Source: Vigna angularis
Taxonomy: Eukaryota; Streptophyta; Magnoliopsida; Fabales; Fabaceae
NCBI RefSeq assembly: GCF_016808095.1
Contig: NC_068980.1
Coordinates: 3,348,001-3,412,000 of the forward strand
Length of the DNA stretch: 64,000 nucleotides
Direction of reading: 5' to 3'
The position numbers were made by a program, and so were the translations under genes. This document shows, one piece after another, positions 11,595 to 22,321 of the stretch. Positions within the stretch are counted from its first letter, which is position 1. Every line of letters begins with the position of its first letter. Under the pieces are notes generated by a model. It had not been told where the DNA came from. It made no database searches and worked only from the letters and a program-made list of their open reading frames with translations.

Positions 11595-12726
11595 CTCCAA
11601 CTCTGTAATCTGCGTCTGCTTCTCCTGCCCAAACAACGAACCATTGGTGTGCATGCTTGGTCTTCTTTCCCAATACACTGCCGTGAACAACCACAGCTCT
11701 TCAACCACTGCTTCCACCTTTGCGACCTGCATCCCTCACTCATCATCATCAACAACCATCTTCCTCATCCTCGTCAACAACATTCAAACTCTTCCGTTCA
11801 ACACTGTCTCTCTCTTGAAGTAGACCACAATGCTTCTACCTGCAACAACCACATGAAAACGGAAACAAACATTACCTCTCCTCCACACAGCTGCTTTGAC
11901 TTCAATACTTCACCACACACACTCGGCCAAAGCTGGAAATCTGCAGAACTCTTCAAACTTGGTTGTTTATCTACCAACAACCAACTTATTAATGGCGATG
12001 GCGTGCATGGTTAATGTGTTCAAATTCAAACAACTTTCCCTCGATTCTCTCCTTTGCAGTCAAAGGCAGTGAATGATAGTGTCCACCATGGAATCAAACA
12101 GGGAATCTCTACTGCAAAAAGAAATTTTTGAATTGAAAATATGCTTTCCCAGGACACTGTAAACTGGCCTTCACATGTACACAGTGCACTTTACTATTCA
12201 AACCAAAGTAAATGGCTTCTTCTTTTCACGTGAAAGCACACTGCATGGATTTATTTTTATTACGATTTCATATCTCTGTAATCGGTTATTCAAAATGATA
12301 ACCGAATATGGTTTATAACAGGTATTTTGAAATTCCGTAAGGGCATATCAGTATTTTGAACGCATTTCATGGCAAATACGCGCATCTAAGGCGAGATGGG
12401 TTGAACAGTGCAATCTCGCAAATCCCCGCTTTTACGTTCGAGCAAATCCACGCAAATCCATCCAAAAGAACAACCATCACTTTATAAATCAGTCCTCGCT
12501 AATTCACTTGAACAGTGAAATCAGTGCAAAGGAACACAGGCTAAAGGTAAAAAACGAAAGATATATACTTGCATCGCATTTGCTTATTTAGTTCGTGTAG
12601 TAGCAATGTTTACAAAACTCGAACAACAGATGAGTCAGAACATTCTTTCAAAACAAGATTACAAATCACACTTCACACTTTGAACTAAGTACAATTTTTT
12701 CTAAAACAATGAGAAAGTGAAACTAT

Positions 12727-13105
12727 TTACTTCTTACTCAGTTTTTGTCGTTTTGTTGGTGAGTTAACTACTTGTCCATCCTTAGGTTCGTCAGCGCTAC
12801 TGTTAGACGAAGTCGAAGATGCTTGATCAATCCTTAGCTGATTTGCAGCAGAAGATTCATTCTTCTTCTTCTCGTCGCCATCACCAACCACATCAATCTC
12901 AACATCAGTGTCATTGTGGGCATAATTCACACCACTAGCTCCCTCACCATTAATATTTATCCCATGCAAGCCAGTTCCACCACTAGAAAGGTTAACAATA
13001 AATTTCCACGTTCATCTTCCTTCTCTTCATTTTTTGCAATGGGTGAGGTAGTAGAAAGATCACCAGATTTCACATATGCAATTTCATAATCACTTTTAAA
13101 ACAAT
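12727..13105 (-). pseudogene. Decayed coding fragment, C-terminal part of an unknown protein
   Basis: The minus strand encodes 80 acidic/Ser-rich residues ending in a basic tail (TKRQKLSKK, stop at 12727-12729). The frame can be carried upstream to about 13105 (reading YEIAYVKSGDLSTTS and KNEEKEDERGN) only by crossing a one-base frameshift near 12990. Codon usage and composition look coding, unlike the flanks. No start, promoter or further exon is seen. It lies just right of the Harbinger-like element, so it may be a fragment left by transposition. The basic KRQK end looks like a nuclear localisation motif, but the parent gene was not recognised. Confidence 0.45.
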
Positions 13106-14030
13106 AAAACGTGCATCCAAAGAAAACACTTTCCAAAATTAAACGGAAAGAAAGATAGAATTAAAACTTAAGATTTCAAATTATAATTTACATTAATTCA
13201 ACTTCTTCCTTACTCTTTTAATAATATTATTCGAGACATTATTCTAATGTTTTTAATTTTAGAATTATTTATTAAAAAAGATAAATAATTGTCTTTTTTC
13301 TTTTTGTTCTCTCACTATTTGGTAATAATTTTAGTAAATTATAATTGTTTAACCACTATGATATGTTTTTTCACATTCAAACAAAAAAACATTACTTTTC
13401 TATTTCTCATACTACAAAAATTGTTTTTTAAACGTGGAGAAGTGTTTAAAGTCTTAAATCTCTTTTTTAGTAAATTCCTACATTTGCTATATACCATATG
13501 AATATATTTTTTTGCGTAAATGTATATTAGAACTTGTGTAAAATAATTCTAGAGGGCTTAATTGATCATTCTCATAATCTTCTATTTATAAAAATAAATT
13601 GATACAATATAATCATGAATGATAAATATGGTAACATAGACACGATATAATCATGATAAATAGGATAACCTAGACACCGTATAATCATGATAAATAGGAT
13701 AACCTAGACACAATATAATCATGATAAATAGAGTAACCCTAGACACAATATAATCATGATATATAGGGTAAATAATCTAACAAAGGGTTTAACGTGGTAA
13801 ATTTTAATTTTTCTTGAGAATTCTCTTGTATGGGAATCAATTATTTAAGTTAACAAAGAAAAAGTACTATAAAGCCATTTAAACATAATTGTGTATGACT
13901 AGTTTGTTTAAAATTATTTTTTTTAAAATAAGAAAATGATAGTTTTGATGATGTTTGTGGAGGATGAAAAAAAAAAGTTTCAAAAATAAATTTTCGTTCT
14001 TCCAAAAAATTGAAAAAGTAGGCCAACGTA
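13106..14030. other. AT-rich spacer with a minisatellite
   Basis: Apart from the repeat array at 13604-13771 there is only low-complexity AT-rich sequence, without recognisable genes. Confidence 0.6.
13604..13771. repeat. Minisatellite, about 5 copies of a 34-36 bp unit
   Basis: The unit ACAATATAATCATGATAAAT, followed by AGGATAACCTAG, recurs about five times in tandem. The first copy is diverged and the last is truncated; the central copies are nearly identical. Confidence 0.93.
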
Positions 14031-14937
14031 GTCCACTTTGGGTGTTGCTCCCTCCATCACCACACCTTTCTCCCTCCACTTCCCATTTACTATTTTGCAC
14101 CTAAGTAAAATTTTATTTTTAGGATTATTATTTTTTAATTTTACTCATTCACAACCTATTCCACTAATAACCTATTTTTAGGAGTAAAATACTTTTCTTT
14201 CATTTTAACATTATAGTTCTTCTTCTCTTTCTTTCGTCGCTGTGAGATATTACAAGTTGCAAAGCTTGGTGGTGGTGGAAAGAATTATCAAGCAATCTCC
14301 CTTTCGTGGTGCAATGTCGCTCTCGTGGTGCAGTGTGTGGAGTGGTGCAGTGCGTGTGTTGCTTCCTCCATGTGCGTATTCGAATAAACCTTCAAATAAA
14401 ACCCTAAAATAAAAAACGTAAACGGAGGTGACATCCTTCAACAGATGTTAACATCCGTTTAAGGTAAAACGGATGTCGACATCCGCTTTTCCTTAAACGG
14501 ATGTTGACATCCGTCGAAGGATGTCACCTCCGTTTAAAGGTTATGTTTTTTATTTTAGGATTTGTTTTATTAGTTTATTCTTTATTTTGGAAATATTTTA
14601 ATAAAATTTAATTTAAATGTTTTGATTTATTATTTTTGAATATATTTTTAATGTATTTTAATATTGTAAGGAAAATGAAGAAGAAAGAAACGGAGGAGGA
14701 GAAGTGAAACGGAGAAGACAAATGGGGTTGCAGAGTAAAACGGAAGATAAATTGTTAAACGGAAATTAGAGATAGAAAGATTGGGTGCAGGAAGTAAAGT
14801 AGGAGAACTAGGTTTGAAATAAATTAAAATAGTAAAAGTAAAAAAAATTAATCTGAGGATATAATTGGAATTAAAAAAAATTGGGAAGGTGGAGGGAGAA
14901 ACGTGTGGTGGTGGAGGGAGCAACACCCGTCCACTTT
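14031..14937. mobile_element. MULE-type miniature element with exact 9-bp target duplication
   Basis: The element is 14040-14928 (889 bp). Both ends start GGGTGTTGCTCCCTCCA in inverted orientation, with terminal inverted repeats of about 47 bp that differ at two bases and one indel. The flanks carry a perfect 9-bp duplication, GTCCACTTT (14031-14039 and 14929-14937), diagnostic of Mutator-superfamily insertion. The near-perfect ends and duplication suggest a fairly recent insertion. The interior has no transposase but holds a large palindrome at its centre. Confidence 0.93.
14395..14560. repeat. Large near-perfect palindrome inside the MULE
   Basis: The palindrome is centred on GTCGAC at 14475-14480, with arms of about 80 bases matching almost base for base; a small indel lies near the outer ends. 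The motif GGATGTYRACATCC, itself palindromic, occurs three times. Transcribed, it would fold into one long hairpin. Confidence 0.9.
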
Positions 14938-15518
14938 TTGCTAACTGCAGACATAAACGAGTCAAGTTGTTTTGCATTGCTATTCTTAGTTACTGTATCG
15001 ATTATAACTAAATCTAGTATAGAAAATATTATCTTATTTATAATTCTGTCATTGTTATTACATTTAATTATAATATATTTATTTTCTAAATTTTGTATGT
15101 ATTTATAAATAAAATTTTAACATCCAATAATAGGTTTAAAAATCCACAATTTTACTATTATTTTCTCGCTTCTTTGTCATTAACCTTCTTTAATTTATTT
15201 CAATTTAAGACAATATTTCACTAATTGTCATTATTGTTTGAACAAGTTATTCTTGTTATGATGTCATTATTTTTTTTTAAAATATGAACAAAGTTTTAAT
15301 ATTTTATAAATTTTCTTAATATTTTATTTTCTCTGTAATCTGTATTTCTATGGATAAGGATTTCAAGCCTTGAATTCTTTTTCTTTAGAATATTGTCACA
15401 TAATAAAGAAATGTAACAAATAATTATTGAAACTAACAAACAAAAAGTTATACGTATTATAAAGCGATTAGACACGACTTGATTTATTCAAAATATGTAA
15501 ACCTTTGTCCAAAACACA

Positions 15519-15588
<70 letters not shown>

Positions 15589-15647
15589 TCATTTTGAATA
15601 AATTGAATTCGGAAAATTGATTGGAATTAGAAAATACCGTGAAACTA
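14938..15647. other. AT-rich spacer
   Basis: No gene was recognised. It contains a (TA)n array at 15522-15583. Confidence 0.65.
15522..15583. repeat. (TA)n microsatellite
   Basis: A perfect TA run of about 31 units, 65 bases left of the next MULE. Confidence 0.97.
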
Positions 15648-16881
15648 AAAAGAAAAGGTTTAATTGCTTGCATTGTCCACAGTTTGGCTGCAACGTGTCA
15701 AGTTAGTCCATCTTTCTAAAAAAGTTTCAATTACGTCCAAACTTGGTTTAAAAGTGTCAATTTTGTCCAAACGTATGTAAAATTTGCTTCAATCAAATCC
15801 CTTCCGTTAAATCCACATAAACGGACGTTAATTTTTTTTTCTCTCTCCTCTGCTTCTCTGCTCTGCTGCTATGCTCTGCTGCTCCTTTAGTAAAATGTTT
15901 TTCACTTATATTTAATATTTACATAAATTAAATCATGACCATGATGTAACTAAATGATTTTATCTAAATTATTATTCCACTTTTTTTTTACCAATATGCT
16001 ACATATGATTTATTAATAGAGAATTGTGCCTGTTAATTGAAAGAAAAAATTAAAGTTATACAGTATCTATTAATTAAAATATGTGTGTATTTTAAAGTAA
16101 AATAATTTTATTAATCTCAAATATAAATATCTATCTTATATTTTATTATCTTAAAACTATTTTAGTAAATAAATTAATTAATAAATTATTTTAAATATAT
16201 ATGATTTATCCTATTATCTTATATATATTTTTAATATACTTTTAATGACGATAAATTATATATATATAATTAACACAAAACATATAATTCTTTTTTAAAG
16301 AAAATGAAAATATGTAGAAACAGTTCAACCAATATTATACCAAAATAAATAATTTTATAAATACCTTTTTAGTTAAAGAACAGAAAAATGAATTATTTGA
16401 TTTTTAGATAATATTTTACTACGAATTATAATATTTTAATTATATTTATTGTTATTATTTTAATATAATATTTTACTACGAAAAGCAATTATCGAATGAA
16501 GCAGAAAATGGGTGTGAAAAGAATACTTTTTGTTTAGATTTAGTTTTCATGTTTTTGTAAGATAAACTAAAACCAAGTATAAATATATGAGAAATGAGAG
16601 TTTCATCCACAATCATTACTCTGTGCAGAAGTTCTAATAATTGCTTATATTATTTTATAATGTTCAGAGGAGCAGAGCAGAGGAGAGAACTAAAAAATTA
16701 ACGTAAGTTTTGGTGAATTTAACGGAAGGGACTTGATTGAAGCAAATTTTACATACGTTTGGACGAAATTGACACTTTTAAACCAAGTTTGTACGTAATT
16801 GAAATTTTTTTAAAAAGATGGACTACTTTGATACGTTGCAGCCAAACTAGGGACAATGCAAGCAATTAAACCAAAAGAAAA
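15648..16881. mobile_element. MULE-type non-autonomous element with about 215-bp inverted repeats
   Basis: The element is 15657-16872 (1216 bp). It begins GGTTTAATTGCTTGCATTGT and ends with the exact inverted copy of those 20 bases. Arms of about 215 bases are roughly 90% identical and finish in CTCTGCT-rich tracts. The flanks carry a perfect 9-bp duplication, AAAAGAAAA (15648-15656 and 16873-16881). The interior is extremely AT-rich with no transposase. The first four bases (GGTT) are shared with the element at 8806, so the two may belong to one broad group. Confidence 0.92.
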
Positions 16882-18172
16882 TTGCGGACAGTTCATAAAA
16901 AAGTCCTAACATGAATAGAGAACATGAAACTCATATTTTTATGAAATATAAATCTGAGTCTTATTATGTGGATTAAAATTTGATGACTATTTTATAAACA
17001 AATAAAAAATAGGTGTGATAATATAAAATGACATGAAAACAGTTGATTGAAAAGAGAGGGTAACAGTGACATTGCAAATAGATTCTGAGTATTACAAATA
17101 TTTGAGGCATTGATGCATAGAAGATGTTTGACAAAATGAATGATAAGGAATCACACACCTCACAAACCCATTTGCGCATCCAACGGTAACTGTTTCAGTT
17201 TCCATTATGCAGACCCACCACACTGCATTATGCATTCTATTACCATTTATTAGAAAGATTTGACCTTTGGGTGTTCCAGGAAGATAATAAAAACTCAGGG
17301 TAACTTAACTTTGTTCATTATTAAACTGTAAAAGCTTTGATTTTTTAACCATAAGATATTTTATGGATTAACCCTTTAACCGGAATATTTGTTTTCGTCG
17401 TTATCCTCTTCCCGCGTTGATCAGTCAAAAAGATAAACAAAGAAGGAAGTGAAAAGAAGTTTTGTCGTTTTGGGTTGACGTGTTTTGCAAATTCTGGAAT
17501 CTAGAATTCAGATTGGTTCCTGACTAAGAAAGTGGGTGCTGACTGGAGCTATGAGCATGTATCATCATCACTTTTATTTAAAAATCATTAAAATAGAAAT
17601 CTATTTTCTTATATTTTTAAACAGCAAACAAACCTGATTGTTTTCTTAACTGGGTATGGTTGAAAAAATTAAATTTTCTGTTTCAGGTTTATTTAACTCA
17701 GTTTAGAGAATCTAGATTACGCATAAGGAGAAAGAAAGAAGGGAGAAGCAAAATGAACTGTTACAAAGGATTTTAAAAGACATCCTCTGTTCTGATATAG
17801 ATTTAATATTCCAGAGTCTAGCTTCCTATGCATACAAAGAGACTGAGCTAGATTTTATTTATACTTTTACATATTTATTTATACCCTGGACAAGCAAAAT
17901 ACAAAACAAGACATTATTAAATCAGTATATTCATCCCTGTTCCTCGTACTCTGCTGGGTGCAAGATTCTTCCCTCTCTGCATATTCATCAGATCAGATCT
18001 GTTGTTTGGGAATTCTTTTTCTGCTTTATTCTTCTTCATACCTATCTTTGTTTGTTTCAGTTTCACCAAAACTGCCAAAACATTATTTTTATTTATTATT
18101 GTTAATATTATTCTATATGTATGTGTAGAAAGAGGAGTAGTAGGAAATTAATTCCACGCGCTTCTGCAATCC
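16882..18172. other. Intergenic spacer and probable 3' UTR
   Basis: No coding sequence was recognised. The right-hand few hundred bases probably hold the 3' UTR of the minus-strand gene ending at 18173. Confidence 0.55.
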
Positions 18173-20291
18173 TCAATATGCCCACTCTTGTGGCAGAATC
18201 GTTTCATTCTGGATACTTGTTGCTGCTTTCTGTGACTGATGATTCTGAAGTGAATACATGCCATCCCTGTCACTCACTACAACATCTGCAAATTTTAATA
18301 AAACAATACAAAATAAGATTCACCCAAACAAATCACAAATATAAGTATTATATTCATAGTTTATAACAAAAGAAAATCAATAACTGGGACAGAGTGCAAC
18401 TTGCTGGCTGTGAGAATGTACTTTTGGAGACTGCTCTTGCTTCAAAATTCAAAATTATACCACTCATTCTGTCCCTTCCCATGAATGGGAATTTATTAAT
18501 CAGTTCGCCACCATTATTATTTCGTGTTGGATAACATTTTGTATATACTTTATTTCACTCCATAAAATAAAATAATGTAAGATACAAATAGAAGGTTGTT
18601 GAAAGTTGAGTACCATGAAGAGGATGAAAGGCACCAGCTTTGGGCCCAGACGTGGCAGCCATTTGGTCGAAGTGGAGTTGCAGAGCCTGGACAACTCTGG
18701 CAGGTATAAGAACTGTGGAACAACCTTTGCCTGACACATTGCACATAATATAAATCATTTTCAACGTACGACGTGCAACCAATTCATCTTGCTTCATCAC
18801 ATTAAAGTTTATCACGCATTTGTCAACGTTAAGAAATCAGAATCCCTGAATTCGGTCACCAACTCTCTTAACTGTTTCTTTTTAAGTAAAAATAAAATTG
18901 AAAAACTCAACATAAATTTAGTGAAAGCCCAAGATAGTGTCTTAAAATAATAAAATTTAAAACACTGTTAGCTTTTAACAAAGATAATTATTATGTGTGT
19001 TTGTTGTCTCTTTTTCACATTCCTAACCACTAGTGCCATCAAATCACTGGAAAGAAATGTGAGGGCATTTGAAAAGGGTGTGTTATATTTTCATGGTTTT
19101 GACAAGAGGAAAAAATCACGGATCCAGAAGGATGGAGCAGGTGCAGCATGTGATGATGGATGATCACAGAAGATTCGTATTAAAATTCAAACACCATAAA
19201 AAAGAATAATGGTCAACATCAGCTAAGGTTCACAAGCAAAGTGGGAGGTTGGAGACTAAACTAAAGGTACTTTTTTTATTCAATATTATTGGTGGGGGAC
19301 GAGACCAGACAGCGGATTCATAGAACTTTGGAACAGAGGAAGAGGAAAAGGAAAAAAAAAAACATATTGTAGCAGCGAAATGATACAAGGCAAGACGTGA
19401 CATACAAAAAAAAAAAACAGTACTAAAGCAACTTACAACAAGTGGCATGGTTCTTTCGATTTCAGAATTTCACTGACCAACAGCTTAAACAGCAAGGAAA
19501 CAAACATGACAGCAAGAAAAGCAGTGCGAAAAATTATTAAGTCGACAGGACGAAAACTATGCAAGTTTTTACCTTGCTTGTTAGTAGATTCGGACGGGGT
19601 AGGGGCTCCTGCACGCGGCAAGAAAACGCCGGTCCCACCCCTAGAACCGGGCCCGTCAAGAAACAAGGCCCGCATGCCAGCACCGTGTTGTGGGCCGGGC
19701 CGCGGCGGGCGGGCCCTCCGTACGTTTCCTTTCTTGGGCTCGTATGTCTGTCCTAGGTTTTTCCGATGCGGAGCGGGTGTCTGTTTGGGGGACACGGCCA
19801 CCTGGTCTTGCTTCACCCCTGACAGCTGTTAACACAAAAAAAACACAACAAAAAACTCAATTAATTACTTAAACAGTTTGAATTAAAGCTAATAGTATTC
19901 ATTAGTCTGGTCTTACTTACTTCAATGGCTCGAATCTGTTCCTGAACGAGAGATTGATGAGAATAGAGTCCAATATTGAAGCTTTGAAGCTTCCCAAACA
20001 TGTCGTAGCCGCTCTTCCATGAACGCTCTTCAGGGGCGGCAGAGGGTGATGGTTCCTGAGAGCAACCTTCTGCACTTTCATGTATGGAGTCTCGTGACTT
20101 GACCCAAGAAGAAAAAGAAAAAGTTACTGTTATTATTGTTGTTGTTGGTATCAATCAAACGGAAGTGTGGTTAAATAGAATAGTACCGAATGGAGAGTGT
20201 CGTCGTCGGAAAGCAAGAAGCAAGCCATGCGGTGAGTTAACTCGGCGACGAAATCGTGGTGGTTGTCGTCGGGGAGAGAGTGAAGAGGCAT
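18173..20291 (-). CDS. Plant-specific protein of unknown function (254 aa, five exons)
   Basis: Exons on the minus strand are 20291-20187, 20097-19921, 19825-19573, 18730-18614 and 18285-18173. All have GT-AG introns and the phases join without a stop. Seen in order: an acidic N-terminus (MPLHSLPDDNHHDF, VAELTHRMACFLL), a block ending in SHQSLVQEQIRAIE, and a Pro/Arg-rich middle with GMRALFLDG and GTGVFLPR. Then come STVLIPARVVQALQLHFD and a terminal NETILPQEWAY. The GTGVFLPR and IPARVVQAL blocks and the short PQEWxY-type end are features I recall from an uncharacterised plant family. No signal peptide, membrane span or catalytic motif is visible. The third exon is markedly GC-rich (about 19600-19790) compared with the rest of the gene. 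Confidence 0.86.
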
Positions 20292-22321
20292 GGTGGGGTT
20301 TGGAAGATGAAGAAGAAGAAGACGAAGAAGAATGAGAGATAGAGAAGAAGAGAAAGGGATTTAAATGAAAGCAGAAGAAAAGAAAAAAAGTTGATGATGA
20401 ATGGGAGAAGAAGAGAGGGTGGGCCCAGTGCTTGCGATGGGAGGGTTTTTATGCGCAGAGTTCGGTTAAGTAGTTGGACCATACACTGTCATTTACCTAT
20501 TTCTACAACTCAACTGCCATTTGTTGGACTCAGTATAAGTTCCTCCCAAAACATTCTAACTGCTCTAACACTCTTCAATCTCTCTCATCAAAACCATCAA
20601 TTTCTTCATATGTCTGGTTTCATTACATAATGTTTAAATAATATTACTAATCTTAACAATAAAATTAATAAAGTGATTACTACACTTAATTTATACATTA
20701 AAATCTTAACATTAATGGCTGCAGACGAATTTTCCTAGCAGTTGTGAATATCCAAAACGTGATTCTGGTGCTTCATTATCAGCTAACAAGTTTGGTTTTG
20801 TTTTGTTTTGTGTGCTAATTGATGTGGAAGCTAAACTACTGTGTGTTCCTTCTGTTACTATTCTGTACTGATCAAATCACACATGCAAGCTATTAATGAG
20901 CTCAAATAATGTCTGTGTATTTCTATTAGTTAGCTACTAAATTTGGTGTTCCCTGCGAAAGTCAAAAAGCCAATCAATGATTGATGTTGACCGAATTAAG
21001 AACAGACTTTGAATCAATGATGAGGGAGGGATAAAGGGTATTTTGCAAAAACAATTCCATACAGAAAATTTCCTGCTGAGACTGGTTGTATTGAATGTTG
21101 TTAAACAAAAAGAAGAAGAAAAACTTTGTTTTGAAGTTATTTAGTGATATTTGTTCCTGTCACAGTCTGAACAGCTAACGATGAAAATCTTAAGATTACA
21201 TATGAGATTGACATCATCGTGGCACAGTTGCATACTTTCTGGTGTGGAAAATAACAGATGATGTAAGAATTAATATATGGGAGGGTAGCAGAAATGGTAT
21301 GATCAGAGTAGGTAAATATAGAGTGTAAAATGGGTTAGTTTGGAGGATGATAACATTAGAATAGGGCAGAGAGCATGAGTCACACCTACTACTCCAGTTA
21401 TTGATAAGTTGAGCTGACCAGACTCAGGTCTATTTATGCACTTGGAAATGTTCCTCACGCTTTTTCATTAGTCCAATTATACACTCTACTCATGAATCAC
21501 ATACTGATGTGATCATATAACATACGCAGACCACAAATATATCATAAATAAAAGATTATTTTAAATAAAGCCAATTAAAAAAGTTTATTAAGTCAAAAAA
21601 ATGATAAAAAAAAAGTAGCTACTCTCTAATTTTAGGTAATTCAAGAGTTAGTAAGAATGACGTTTAAGTTAGTACAAAGAATGGTCGAGTGTGTTCAATA
21701 GTAAACACTTTGATGCAAAATAAATAAATAAATAGAATGTTCCACCTTTCTTAACTAATATTATCTTACGAATCTAAATAAGAATTTGAATAAAAATAAG
21801 AGAAAGAAAAATTTTAAAGTTTCACGTGTATGCATATGAATATATGAAAGAAAGTTGTGTAACTTGAGATTGACACATGGAACCTTAATTTATTTGAGAT
21901 ATGAATAAAATTTCATCACCTTGTATTGTATCTTCCCATGTTCCATTTCTCATGGCATATACATGAATTGCGCTAAGATAAAAAAAATGTGTCAAAGCCA
22001 TTGATAACGTCACACATTAATAAGTGTTTATAATATATAATTAAGCTATTATTATTATTATTTTGGTATAAAAATAAAAATTAAAACTGGTTTGTTGGAG
22101 CTACTTTTTCATAAAGCAACAGTGCTGTTGAAGCAAGCTTAATGATATTCATGACTTGCTAAAGTATTAGAAGTCCATAACCTCATTGTGCTGAGGCCTA
22201 GGCAGCATGTGATAGGTTTCTTGGTTTCTACTTTCTTGTCCCCTATGCTCGTGCTTTAAAGTAATCATGCTAATCTTGTCTCTTTCTCATCTAATACTAA
22301 ACGTTCCTTTCCTGAAATCAA
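20292..22321. other. Divergent promoter region between two genes
   Basis: This 2-kb gap separates the starts of a minus-strand and a plus-strand gene, so it should hold both promoters. No gene was recognised; the open frames near 20340-20480 are purine-rich leader sequence of the minus-strand gene. Confidence 0.55.

Larger units (their letters stand above)
9845..12544. mobile_element. Candidate PIF/Harbinger-like element, 2.7 kb, non-autonomous or decayed
   Basis: Proposed element 9848-12541. The left end is GGGTGTGTTCTTTTG and the inverted right end GCCTGTGTTCCTTTG (12 of 15 match). Both are flanked by TAA (9845-9847 and 12542-12544), the 3-bp TWA duplication expected of PIF/Harbinger elements. 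Subterminal GGATTTG-type motifs recur inside both ends in opposite orientation. No intact transposase or SANT-like frame was found. The interior is more GC-rich than the flanks and holds short exon-like open pieces. An alternative right boundary near 12470, where AAATCCATCCAAAAGAACA mirrors the left end, cannot be excluded. Three bases of duplication are weak proof on their own. Confidence 0.6.

Noticed and set aside
11051..12014. Plus- and minus-strand frames of 60-121 codons
   Set aside because: They overlap each other inside the Harbinger-like element, show no domain, and have low-complexity His/Pro/Ser content.
13604..13771. CRISPR-like array
   Set aside because: The units are contiguous near-identical copies with no unique spacers and the genome is a plant's, so it is a minisatellite.
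14648..14977. Minus-strand 109-codon frame
   Set aside because: It spans the right terminal inverted repeat of the MULE and lacks any protein-like conservation.
19506..19872. Plus-strand frames of 60-108 codons
   Set aside because: They lie antisense to the GC-rich third exon of the gene at 18173-20291, whose splice phases and conserved blocks show that the minus strand is coding.
20237..20482. Minus-strand 81-codon frame with Phe/Ser runs
   Set aside because: This is the pyrimidine-rich leader of the gene starting at 20291 and overlaps its first exon in another frame.
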